A stretch of DNA of 12,888 bases, taken from assembly GCA_021780625.1 (NCBI GenBank), contig JAJXYI010000397.1, forward strand, positions 1 through 12,888. Reading direction: 5' to 3'. Below are positions 6,279 through 12,311 of the stretch, piece after piece (positions within the stretch are counted from its first letter, which is position 1; each line of letters opens with the position of its first letter). The notes beneath the pieces are model-generated. The model did no database searches. It was given only the letters and a program-made list of their open reading frames with translations, and was not told where the DNA came from. Source of the DNA: a bacterium. GTDB lineage: Bacteria; Verrucomicrobiota; Verrucomicrobiae; Opitutales; Opitutaceae. The position numbers and the translations under genes were made by a program.

Positions 6279-6502
6279 GGGATAATATTACCGGCCAGAA
6301 CGTCATGAAGGCTTTGCACGACGTCAAGTGGCGGGCCTCCCATGGTGCAGCGGTTATTTGCTGGCCTATTCACGCTGCCAGGGCTGCCCTCACTGCCTGG
6401 TCCGCTCGATCCAGTGGTCCTGGCCCGCCGCCGCATCGCGCGTGCGGCGCTGGCCGGGTAACGGCCGAATCGAGCCCGCCGTCTTTGCTCCCGTTCGACG
6501 CC

Positions 6503-7027
6503 ATGGAAGACTCCATCCTCAACCGAATCCCGCGTCTCAGCGATTCCGAGCTGCAGCAATTCCTGCATCGGCATGAATCCTACCGCCGCGAGGTCGTCGA
6601 GGCGGCGGCCGCCGAGCTGAGGAAACGCGGCGTGGAGGTGCCCGAGGCGCAGCTCACGGCGATCCGCGAGGCCCTTCACGTGCGGGATACGGGACGTGCA
6701 CCGCTGTCGTCGGCTGAGGAAGCGCGGCGCTCGCAGTTCCTGCGACGGCTGTCCCGCAGCGTCCTGATCGTGGGGTTGGTCGCCGCGGCGACGATCTTCG
6801 CGCTCGCCAAGCCCGAGTCTCCGAATCCGCTCGGCGACGAGATGGATCAAAAAGGCACCGTGCGCGACCTGGAGAAGATCGGCGGCAGCGTCAACAGGCT
6901 GGCGGTTCAATACCAGAACGACTTCGACAGCCTCTGGCACGGACGTGCGCTCGCCGGCACGGTCGCGGCGCTCACGCTGATTTCCGCCGCGGGCCTGCGG
7001 TTCGCGGCCGGCCGTCGGCAGGAGTGA
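6503..7027 (+). CDS. Two-helix membrane protein, function unknown
   Basis: A 174-residue protein. The N-terminal 45 residues (ILNRIPRLSDSELQQFLHRH, then YRREVVEAAAAELRKRG) match a pattern common at the start of small bacterial membrane proteins: a helix reading 'S-E-L...Y..E.VEAA..EL.KRG'. Predicted transmembrane helices lie at 86-102 (SVLIVGLVAAATIFALA) and 149-168 (ALAGTVAALTLISAAGLRFAA). They flank a ~45-residue loop with conserved-looking MDQKGTVRDLEKIGG. The frame is open to 6305, but ATG 6503 begins the recognisable part, and the upstream 200 bases look non-coding. The last 56 bases overlap the end of the MerR gene on the other strand, so residues 157-174 share DNA with the MerR tail. 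No function can be assigned. Confidence 0.75.
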   Translation: MEDSILNRIPRLSDSELQQFLHRHESYRREVVEAAAAELRKRGVEVPEAQLTAIREALHVRDTGRAPLSSAEEARRSQFLRRLSRSVLIVGLVAAATIFALAKPESPNPLGDEMDQKGTVRDLEKIGGSVNRLAVQYQNDFDSLWHGRALAGTVAALTLISAAGLRFAAGRRQE

Positions 7028-7598
7028 GAGGCGGGGGCTGCGGCGCGGGCGTTCCCCCGACGGCCTTCGCTGACCGCTGCCGAATCCGCCTGATCTCGGC
7101 GGCGGGGATCCCGAGCGACTCCAGAAAATCCTGATGCGCCTCGGGTGACTGGGTTTCGAAGGCGGCATGCCACTCCATCATCTGGGAATCGGTAAGCCCG
7201 ACGGTCCGGAGCAGGGCCACCCATTTCTCCTTGGTCATCGAGCGCGCGTCGCGGTCCTTCCTGCGCCCCAGTTTCCGCAGGAGCGCGAGTGCAATCTCCT
7301 GTTGGGAACGCAGGCCCGCGATCTCGAGATTCAGTACTTTGATCCGCTTCTCCAGTGCGCTGGCGACCGCGGATCCGGTCGGTGCACCGCGATCGAGGAG
7401 GACGCCGATTTCGCGCAGCGCGATCCCGGCTCGCCGGTACTCGCAGAGCAGCGCGAGGCGGCGTTCTTCCTCCTCCTGGTAGAGTCGGTAGCCCGCCGCC
7501 GTGCGATAAGTCGGGCGGACGAGTCCCAGCCGGTCGTAATAGAGCAGGGTGCTCCGGGAGAGGCCGTACTTGCGGGCGATGGCGCTGATGGCGAGCAT
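6972..7598 (-). CDS. MerR-family regulator with extra C-terminal domain and Pro-rich tail
   Basis: A 208-residue regulator. The MerR winged-helix domain spans 1-71 (ISAIARKYGLSRSTLLYYDR, then GLVRPTYRTAAGYRLY, then YRRAGIALREIGVLLD). A dimerising coiled coil follows at ~77-110. There are no C-terminal metal-binding cysteines (the only Cys is 52, inside the DNA-binding domain), so it is not of the metal-sensing type. Residues 121-178 form a small domain (TKEKWVALLRTVGLTDSQMM, HAAFETQSPEAHQDFLESLG, EIRRIRQRS) that matches the free-standing 62-residue protein at 7873-8061 over its whole length. Residues 179-208 are a Pro/Ala/Arg-rich tail with no counterpart, which overlaps the end of the convergent gene. 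It is probably autoregulated through the dyad at 7661-7690. The effector is unknown, but the domain could bind a hydrophobic or cationic ligand as in other MerR C-termini (inference). Confidence 0.9.
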   Translation of the reverse strand: MLAISAIARKYGLSRSTLLYYDRLGLVRPTYRTAAGYRLYQEEEERRLALLCEYRRAGIALREIGVLLDRGAPTGSAVASALEKRIKVLNLEIAGLRSQQEIALALLRKLGRRKDRDARSMTKEKWVALLRTVGLTDSQMMEWHAAFETQSPEAHQDFLESLGIPAAEIRRIRQRSAKAVGGTPAPQPPPLTPADGRPRTAGPRRKSA

Positions 7599-7660
7599 GG
7601 CGGTCCAGTCAGTGAATCGGCGGGGCGGGAAACCGTAAAGCGTTCACGGCAACCCGTCCG

Positions 7661-7696
7661 CGCCGAAGGTTACTCAGCCTGAATTCGGCGATTGAA
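7661..7696 (-). promoter_or_regulatory. Dyad in the MerR promoter region, probable operator
   Basis: CGCCGAA (7661-7667) and TTCGGCG (7684-7690) are perfect inverted 7-mers separated by 16 bases, 63 bases upstream of the MerR start. On the minus strand TTCAAT (7696-7691), an 18-base spacer and TAACCT (7672-7667) make a weak promoter whose spacer lies almost wholly within the dyad. That layout is the classical one for MerR-family control. The pairing is seen; the promoter hexamers are weak. Confidence 0.4.
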
Positions 7697-7698
7697 TG

Positions 7699-7872
7699 GA
7701 ACAGGCAACGATGGGAACGAAGGATAAACTGCTTACTACAGAGTTGAGCTGTGATTGCCTCGATCGATTCACCGTTTGGGTGAGTGGATTTTGGTTTGGT
7801 GAATGCGTGGAATCGCTTGGCTTGGCCTTCTTAGTTATTTTCGTTTTCTTCTGTTAACTGCGTAGTCTGGGC
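7699..7872. other. Lower-GC spacer between MerR gene and its domain paralogue
   Basis: This stretch is clearly richer in T and in G+T on the plus strand than its surroundings (for example TTATTTTCGTTTTCTTC near 7836-7852 and GGATTTTGGTTTGG near 7786-7799). It contains a short inverted repeat TCACC/GGTGA around 7769-7783. No open frame with plausible coding character was found on either strand. It may be simply spacer, an upstream AT-rich promoter element, or hold a small RNA; the sequence does not decide. Confidence 0.4.
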
Positions 7873-8061
7873 TCAGGCGCTGCGCGATTTTTCGCGGATG
7901 GCGGCGATTTCCCCGGGTTCGAGACCGAGCGCCTCGAGGAACCGTTGGTGGCCGTCCGGATGGCGCTGTTCGAAAAGCGCGTGGAAACGTCGCTTTTGTT
8001 CGTCGGTCACGCCCGCCCCGTCGAGGAGCGAGACGAATTGTTCTTTGGTGATGATTTTCAC
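7873..8061 (-). CDS. Free-standing 62-residue homologue of the MerR C-terminal domain
   Basis: A small soluble protein starting at GTG 8061. Residues 4-62 align without gaps to residues 120-178 of the neighbouring MerR protein. Shared residues include TKE, V.LL, G.TD.Q, H..FE, P..HQ.FLE.LG, EI..IR, S and the final A, about 28 identical of 59. The domain is predicted helical, with conserved His and Trp/Phe positions. It lies 274 bases upstream of the MerR gene on the same strand, so it could share a transcript. The frame is open to a TTG at 8157, but the upstream residues show no similarity and GTG 8061 fits the homology and the CC-start context. Possible roles are a partner that competes for the MerR effector, a heterodimer partner, or an independent small protein of the same family; none is shown by the sequence. 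Confidence 0.75.
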   Translation of the reverse strand: MKIITKEQFVSLLDGAGVTDEQKRRFHALFEQRHPDGHQRFLEALGLEPGEIAAIREKSRSA

Positions 8062-8198
8062 GGTGTGTATCGAATAAGCGCCCGGCCACCATGGCTGGGC
8101 GTCCGACCAGTCTCCACTATGAACCCGTAGTCGGCTCAAGCCGGGCATCCGCAGCAAAGGCCCTTGTTTTTGCCATCCTGTTGAACAAGAGTCCGCCC

Positions 8199-8828
8199 AT
8201 GCGTTTCTGCCTCCTTTTCACTCTGCTGGCCACCCTGGCTTCCGCGCAGGTGACCAACGACCCCGTCAATCTTGCTGACGTGCGCGAGGACGTGAGACTG
8301 CTGAGTCAAAATCTTGGCGCGCTCACGCTCCGGGTCGAGCAGCTCGATCGCAGGGTGGCTGCCCTCCAGTCGCAGCAGGCCTCGGCGAGTGCGAATTCCC
8401 AGAACTTCGCCACGGTCGACCAGCTCAACCAGGCTGTCGCCGACCTGAACCGGACGATCAAGGCCGCAGTGGCGACCTCGCGCACGGAGGTCCTTCAGCG
8501 GGTCGCGGCGCAGCTTGAGCAGCTGGCCAACCAGACGAACGCCGCGCTAGAGTCGATCAACAACGGCAGTCGGGCGCCCCGAGTCGGCGGTACGGCCGCC
8601 GCGGCCCCCACGCCAGCCGCCGCGCCCGCAGCCGCTCCGGCGACGACCAAGTTCAGCGACAGCTATCCCAAGGAAGGGATCAGCTACACGGTCCAGCGCG
8701 GCGACACTCTTTCCAAGATCGCGACGAAGACCGGTGCGAAAATCGAGGACATCATCAACGCAAACAAGCTGTCCGACCCCTCCCGTATCCGCGTCGGCCA
8801 GGCGCTGTTCATCCCCGGCGGCAAATAG
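8199..8828 (+). CDS. Exported coiled-coil protein with C-terminal LysM domain
   Basis: A 209-residue envelope protein. Residues 1-16 are a signal peptide (FCLLFTLLATLASA, cleavage before Q17). Residues ~28-62 and ~73-120 show heptad-like patterns (VREDVRLLSQNLGALTLRVE; VLQRVAAQLEQLANQ), predicting a coiled coil. An Ala/Pro-rich linker occupies ~130-150. A LysM domain ends the protein (161-206: SYTVQRGDTLSKIATKTGAK, then IINANKLSDPSRIRVGQALFIP). LysM binds the glycan backbone of peptidoglycan, so the protein probably sits in the periplasm attached to the wall, with the coiled coil giving oligomerisation. No catalytic domain is present. ATG 8199 is chosen because it begins the signal peptide, although the frame is open to 8091. 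It lies 158 bases upstream of parB on the same strand, with a hairpin between, so co-transcription is doubtful. Confidence 0.9.
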   Translation: MRFCLLFTLLATLASAQVTNDPVNLADVREDVRLLSQNLGALTLRVEQLDRRVAALQSQQASASANSQNFATVDQLNQAVADLNRTIKAAVATSRTEVLQRVAAQLEQLANQTNAALESINNGSRAPRVGGTAAAAPTPAAAPAAAPATTKFSDSYPKEGISYTVQRGDTLSKIATKTGAKIEDIINANKLSDPSRIRVGQALFIPGGK

Positions 8829-8870
8829 CCTTGGAAATCGCGGCGCAGACGTCAGAAGAGGTTTCGATTC

Positions 8871-8910
8871 AGGCGCTCTCCCCGGCGCGCGACCGGTCCG
8901 GGCTGCGCCT
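8871..8910 (+). terminator. Long interrupted hairpin between LysM gene and parB
   Basis: The outer arms AGGCGC (8871-8876) and GCGCCT (8905-8910) and the inner arms CCCGG (8881-8885) and CCGGG (8898-8902) pair in nested fashion, 43 bases after the LysM stop. The nearest T-rich stretch (8939-8950) is about 30 bases further on, so it is not a textbook intrinsic terminator. It may still separate the LysM and parB transcripts. Confidence 0.35.
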
Positions 8911-8986
8911 CAGGATTTCCTCAGTCGACCTCCGCCCGTTTTTCCTTTTTCACCGTGCAGTCTTGAACCGATTTTTCGACTAACCC

Positions 8987-9928
8987 ATGGCAGCCTCAAA
9001 ATCCCGTCTGGGCCGCGGTCTCGGCGGCCTCATCACCAATGCCACTGCGGCCGCCAAAGCCGCCGCCGATGCCAAGCCGGCCGCATCCGCCCCGCACGCG
9101 GCTCCCGCCGCCGCGCCCGCTCCGTCCGCCCCCGGATTCCAGGAAGTGCCCGTCACGGCGATCGAGCCCAGCCCCTATCAGGCCCGCCGTGAGATTTCGC
9201 CCGACCAGCTCACCGAGCTCGCCGAGAGCATCCGGAGCGAGGGACTCCTGCAGCCGATCGTCGTCCGCAAGCACGGGGACAAGTTTCAGCTCATCGCCGG
9301 CGAACGCCGCTGGCGCGCTTTCCAGTTGCTGAAGATCAAGTTGATCCCCGCCCGCGTCGTCGAGGCCAACAACGCCTCCTCCGCAGCCATCGGCCTGATC
9401 GAGAACTTGCAGCGCGAAGGCCTCAACCCGATCGAAGAGGCCTACGGCTACGCGAGCCTGATCCGCGATTTCGATCTCACCCAGGAACAGGCGTCGGAAC
9501 GAGTGGGGAAGGGCCGTGCCTCCGTCGCCAACTCGCTCCGCCTGCTCGGACTCGACGCGGAAATCCAGGGGTACATTTCCAAAACCCTGCTCTCCGTGGG
9601 ACACGCCAAGGTGCTGCTCGGCGTCGACGACGCGGCGCAGCGCGCGGTGCTCGCCCGGCGAATCATCGAGGATGGCCTCAGCGTCCGCGCCACCGAAAAG
9701 CTGGTGGCCACCAAGAAGGCCCAGCTGGGTCACACTCCGGCCGCGCCCGGACGTCCGGTGCCCGCCGCTGAGACCGCCGCGGTCGTCAGCATCGAGAAGC
9801 GCCTGACCTCGCACCTCGGCGCCCGCGTGTCGCTCAAGCACTCTCCGAAACGCGGCAAGATCATCATTGAGTACGCCGGCAACGAGGACCTTCAGCGCAT
9901 CCTCGACCGTCTCGGCGTGGATGCCTGA
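8987..9928 (+). CDS. parB: Chromosome-partitioning protein ParB
   Basis: A CTP-dependent DNA clamp that loads at parS sites and spreads, organising and segregating the chromosome origin with ParA and SMC. Length (313) is normal. The N-terminus KSRLGRGLGGLI (5-16) is the ParA-stimulating segment. An Ala/Pro-rich linker (~20-50) follows. The CTP-binding core contains PSPYQARREI (61-70), LAESIRSEGLLQPIVVRK (78-95), box C1 GERRWRA (105-111) and box C2 ENLQREGLNPIEEA (139-152). The parS-binding helix-turn-helix is LTQEQASERVGKGRASVANS (164-183), and the C-terminal dimerisation domain runs ~265-313. All key residues look intact. Unusually, no parA or rsmG/gidB lies beside it; the upstream gene encodes a LysM protein and the downstream one DsbD. 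No parS-like 16-mer was found in the window. A terminator-like hairpin follows the stop. Confidence 0.96.
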   Translation: MAASKSRLGRGLGGLITNATAAAKAAADAKPAASAPHAAPAAAPAPSAPGFQEVPVTAIEPSPYQARREISPDQLTELAESIRSEGLLQPIVVRKHGDKFQLIAGERRWRAFQLLKIKLIPARVVEANNASSAAIGLIENLQREGLNPIEEAYGYASLIRDFDLTQEQASERVGKGRASVANSLRLLGLDAEIQGYISKTLLSVGHAKVLLGVDDAAQRAVLARRIIEDGLSVRATEKLVATKKAQLGHTPAAPGRPVPAAETAAVVSIEKRLTSHLGARVSLKHSPKRGKIIIEYAGNEDLQRILDRLGVDA

Positions 9929-9930
9929 GC

Positions 9931-9960
9931 GCGCCTCCGGCGCAGGCGCTTTGATATTTT
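9931..9960 (+). terminator. Intrinsic terminator of parB
   Basis: GCGCCT (9931-9936) and AGGCGC (9944-9949) pair around a 7-base GC-rich loop, starting 2 bases after the parB stop. T-rich TTTGATATTTT (9950-9960) follows. The stem is short but GC-only at its base. The T-rich tail also overlaps the candidate -35 of the next gene. Confidence 0.5.
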
Positions 9961-9978
9961 CGACTCTTTCGCTAGGTT
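9951..9978 (+). promoter_or_regulatory. Candidate promoter of the DsbD-type gene
   Basis: TTGATA (9951-9956) and TAGGTT (9973-9978) are separated by 16 bases. The -35 matches 5 of 6 consensus bases and the -10 only 3, but the spacing is acceptable. Transcription would begin near 9985, placing the hairpin at 9993-10021 in a leader of about 60 bases. Confidence 0.33.
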
Positions 9979-9992
9979 GACCGGACTCCGGG

Positions 9993-10021
9993 CGAGGCGA
10001 CCTTAGGTGAAGGCCGCCTCG
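9993..10021 (+). promoter_or_regulatory. Hairpin in the leader of the DsbD-type gene
   Basis: CGAGGCG-A-CCTT (9993-10004) pairs with AAGG-C-CGCCTCG (10010-10021): eleven base pairs interrupted by one A·C mismatch, with a 5-base loop AGGTG. It ends 25 bases before the ATG at 10047. There is no T-run after it, so it is more likely a leader structure affecting mRNA stability or translation, or a DNA site, than a terminator. Confidence 0.45.
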
Positions 10022-10046
10022 TCGGATTCAAATCTCAAATCCCATC

Positions 10047-12137
10047 ATGGCCCGCTTGCTCCGTTTTCCCCAGGTTCTCCTCGCTCTGGCATTGCTCGCC
10101 GCCTCGGGAGGTCTGGCCCGGGCGCAGGTGACGCCCACGCTGGAGAGCGAAACGAGCGTGGTCGTGCCGGGGCATCCGTTCTGGATCGCCCTGAAGCTGG
10201 TCCACGCCCCGGGCTGGCACTCGTACTGGATGAATCCCGGCACGGGGCTGCCGACCAAGGTCGTGTGGAAGCTGCCCCCTGGGTTCACCGCGGGAGAACC
10301 CCAGTGGCCGACGCCCTCGCTGATTCACGACGAGACGGGTGCGATCTCCGGGATGGGCTACGAGGGTACGGAGGTGATTCCGATCCGGATCACTCCACCC
10401 GCCGACTTGAAGCCGGGGACACACGTTGCGTTTGAAGCGAACGTCTCCTGGCTCATGTGCCAGCAGAGCTGTGTGCCGGGAAAATCCGTGCTGTCCCTTT
10501 GGCTCACCGCCGGCAAGGACGAGTCCTGGAACCCTGCGGTGCGGACCGAGATCGAGGCGGCCCGCGCCCGGCTGCCTCACTCCATACCCGGCTGGCGCGT
10601 GAGCCTGCAGAAGTCGCCCAAAGCCTTTGAGCTGACCCTCGCTCCCGACCCGGCCTCGGCCCCCGCGCGTACCCCGGCCGCCTCGGAGTTGCGGTTCTTC
10701 CCTGAGTCCGATGCGGTCGCATTCGATCAGCCCCAGACGGTGGACGCGCTGAAGGGCGGCGCATTCCGCATTTCGATTCCGATTGTGACCGATCCCGGGA
10801 CCGTCGCGCCTGCGCGCCTGGTCGGCGTGCTCCGCGCGGACAAGGGCTGGGACGCCGAGGGTCGATTCCTCGGCATGGCGGTGAACCTGGCCCCGGGTGA
10901 AGGACCGCCGCCGCCGGCCCGTTCGGCTGCACAGGGAGCGGTCCGTTCGCTGCTCGCCACGCTGGGTCTCGCGTTCATTGGTGGCCTGATCCTCAACCTC
11001 ATGCCCTGTGTCTTCCCGGTGCTTGGAATCAAGGTGCTTGGTTTCGTCCAACAGGCCGGCGCGGAGCGGCGGAAGGTCGTGCTCCACGGCGTCGTCTTCT
11101 CGGCCGGTGTGTTGCTGTCGTTCTGGGCGCTTGCCGGATTGCTCGCGGTCCTGCGGGCGGGCGGATCCGAGCTGGGTTGGGGCTTCCAACTGCAGTCCCC
11201 CGCGTTCGTCTTCGTGCTGGCGATCGTGATGCTGGTCTTCGGACTCAGCATGAGCGGAGTGTTCGAATTCGGCCTCTCGGCGACCAGCGTGGGCTCGGGG
11301 CTGCAAACGAAATCCGGGCTCACCGGGTCGTTTTTCACCGGCATCCTTGCGACGCTCGTGGCGACGCCGTGCAGCGCGCCGTTTCTGGCGCCGGCGCTCG
11401 GCGCCGCACTCGCGCTCTCGACAGCGCAATCCTTCGCGGTCTTCACCGCGATCGCGGTCGGCCTGTCCACTCCGTACCTGCTGCTCTCGATCTTCCCGGG
11501 TGCCGTATCCGTCCTCCCGCGACCGGGAGCCTGGATGGAGACCTTCAAGCAGGTGATGGCCTTTCCGCTCTACGGGACGGTGGGCTTCCTGCTGTGGGTG
11601 CTGGCGGGCCAGGTGGGCGACACCGCGCTGCTCAACCTCATCTTCGGCCTGGTGCTGATCGCGATGGGCGCCTGGATCTACGGCCATTGGTGCACGACCG
11701 CCCGCAAGCCTGGCGTCCGCCGCGCAGGCGGTCTCGCCGCCGTGGCGGTGCTCGCGCTCGGAGTCTGGGCCGGCTGGCCCGCCGCGCCCGCACCCGGAGG
11801 CATCACCTGGGAGCCGTGGAGCGCCGCTCGCGTCGCCGAACTGCGCGCCGAGGGACGTCCAGTCTACATCGATTTCACCGCGCGCTGGTGCGCGACCTGC
11901 CAGGCAAACAAGCGGATCGTCTTCGGTTCCGCCGACGTGCTCCGCGCCTTCCGCGAGAAGAAGATCGTCACGCTCCGCGCGGACTGGACCAATCGCGATC
12001 CGGCGATCACCGCCGAACTGGCCCGCTGGAACCGCAGCGCCGTGCCCTTCGACCTGATCTACCTCCCCGGCAAACCCAAGCCCGTCGAACTCCCGGAACT
12101 GCTCACGCCCGAGATCGTGCTCAACGCGATCAAGTGA
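10047..12137 (+). CDS. dsbD: Thiol:disulfide interchange protein, DsbD/ScsB type
   Basis: A membrane reductase that passes electrons from cytoplasmic thioredoxin across the inner membrane to periplasmic thiol partners. It has 696 residues. A signal sequence (1-27, LLALALLAASGGLARA) comes first. A periplasmic alpha-domain of the ScsB kind (28-290) includes PGWHSYWMNPG (55-65) and WLMCQQSC (135-142), giving the Cys138/Cys142 pair. The membrane domain (~300-580, about eight helices) has NLMPCVFPVLGIK (317-329, Cys321) and ATPCSAPFLAPALG (439-452, Cys442). The periplasmic thioredoxin-like gamma-domain (~590-696) has FTARWCATCQANK (610-622, Cys615/Cys618) and the cis-proline loop SAVPFDL (664-670). 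All three redox pairs are present, so it should be active. One extra Cys (549) lies at the end of a helix. It has its own candidate promoter and a leader hairpin; no cytochrome-c maturation genes are adjacent, so the downstream partner is unknown. Confidence 0.94.
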   Translation: MARLLRFPQVLLALALLAASGGLARAQVTPTLESETSVVVPGHPFWIALKLVHAPGWHSYWMNPGTGLPTKVVWKLPPGFTAGEPQWPTPSLIHDETGAISGMGYEGTEVIPIRITPPADLKPGTHVAFEANVSWLMCQQSCVPGKSVLSLWLTAGKDESWNPAVRTEIEAARARLPHSIPGWRVSLQKSPKAFELTLAPDPASAPARTPAASELRFFPESDAVAFDQPQTVDALKGGAFRISIPIVTDPGTVAPARLVGVLRADKGWDAEGRFLGMAVNLAPGEGPPPPARSAAQGAVRSLLATLGLAFIGGLILNLMPCVFPVLGIKVLGFVQQAGAERRKVVLHGVVFSAGVLLSFWALAGLLAVLRAGGSELGWGFQLQSPAFVFVLAIVMLVFGLSMSGVFEFGLSATSVGSGLQTKSGLTGSFFTGILATLVATPCSAPFLAPALGAALALSTAQSFAVFTAIAVGLSTPYLLLSIFPGAVSVLPRPGAWMETFKQVMAFPLYGTVGFLLWVLAGQVGDTALLNLIFGLVLIAMGAWIYGHWCTTARKPGVRRAGGLAAVAVLALGVWAGWPAAPAPGGITWEPWSAARVAELRAEGRPVYIDFTARWCATCQANKRIVFGSADVLRAFREKKIVTLRADWTNRDPAITAELARWNRSAVPFDLIYLPGKPKPVELPELLTPEIVLNAIK

Positions 12138-12207
12138 CCAGACTCTCGCGAGCAAATCGCCGCGCGCGGCTCGCAGTTTCGGAAAATGTGCTAAATTGGA
12201 AATCCGG

Positions 12208-12224
12208 TATCACTCTCGGTGATA
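12208..12224. promoter_or_regulatory. Inverted repeat upstream of the GH15 leader, possible operator
   Basis: TATCAC (12208-12213) and GTGATA (12219-12224) are perfect inverted 6-mers around TCTCG, 25 bases before the leader ATG at 12249. A weak promoter TTGGAA (12196-12201), 17 bases, GTGATA would place the repeat across the spacer and -10, a position where a repressor could block polymerase. An alternative is an extended -10, TGCTAAATT at 12189-12197. No regulator can be named. Confidence 0.35.
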
Positions 12225-12248
12225 TGACGGTTCCTGTTTAGACCCATC

Positions 12249-12311
12249 ATGGATTTCCCCGCCAACGAACCCTCGCACTCCAACGCCCGGATGCCGGCCC
12301 TGTTCGCATGA
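12249..12311 (+). CDS. Putative 20-codon leader peptide overlapping the GH15 start
   Basis: ATG 12249 opens a 20-residue frame (MDFPANEPSH... ending MPALFA) whose TGA at 12309-12311 overlaps the next ATG at 12308-12310 in the ATGA arrangement typical of translational coupling. The start shares the CATC-ATG context seen at dsbD (10047). The peptide has no recognisable motif and no run of one amino acid that would suggest attenuation. It may be a real coupled leader or a chance short frame. Confidence 0.4.
   Translation: MDFPANEPSHSNARMPALFA

Noticed and set aside
6429..6449. CGCCGCA/TGCGGCG hairpin upstream of the membrane protein at 6503
   Set aside because: A 7-bp GC stem in GC-rich sequence, with no T-run or promoter relation, is expected by chance.
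8054..8069. parS-like half-site (TTTTCACGGTG) near parB
   Set aside because: Only one half resembles the GTTTCACGTGAAAC palindrome and the second half is wrong. It also lies at the start of the small MerR-domain gene.
10035..12155. A 706-codon open frame on the minus strand, fully antisense to dsbD
   Set aside because: The translation is Arg/Gly/Glu/His-rich low-complexity sequence without domains. It mirrors a firmly identified gene and results from high GC at third positions.
12148..12174. GCGAGC/GCTCGC inverted repeat after dsbD
   Set aside because: Six pairs with a 15-base loop and no T-run; not convincing as a terminator.
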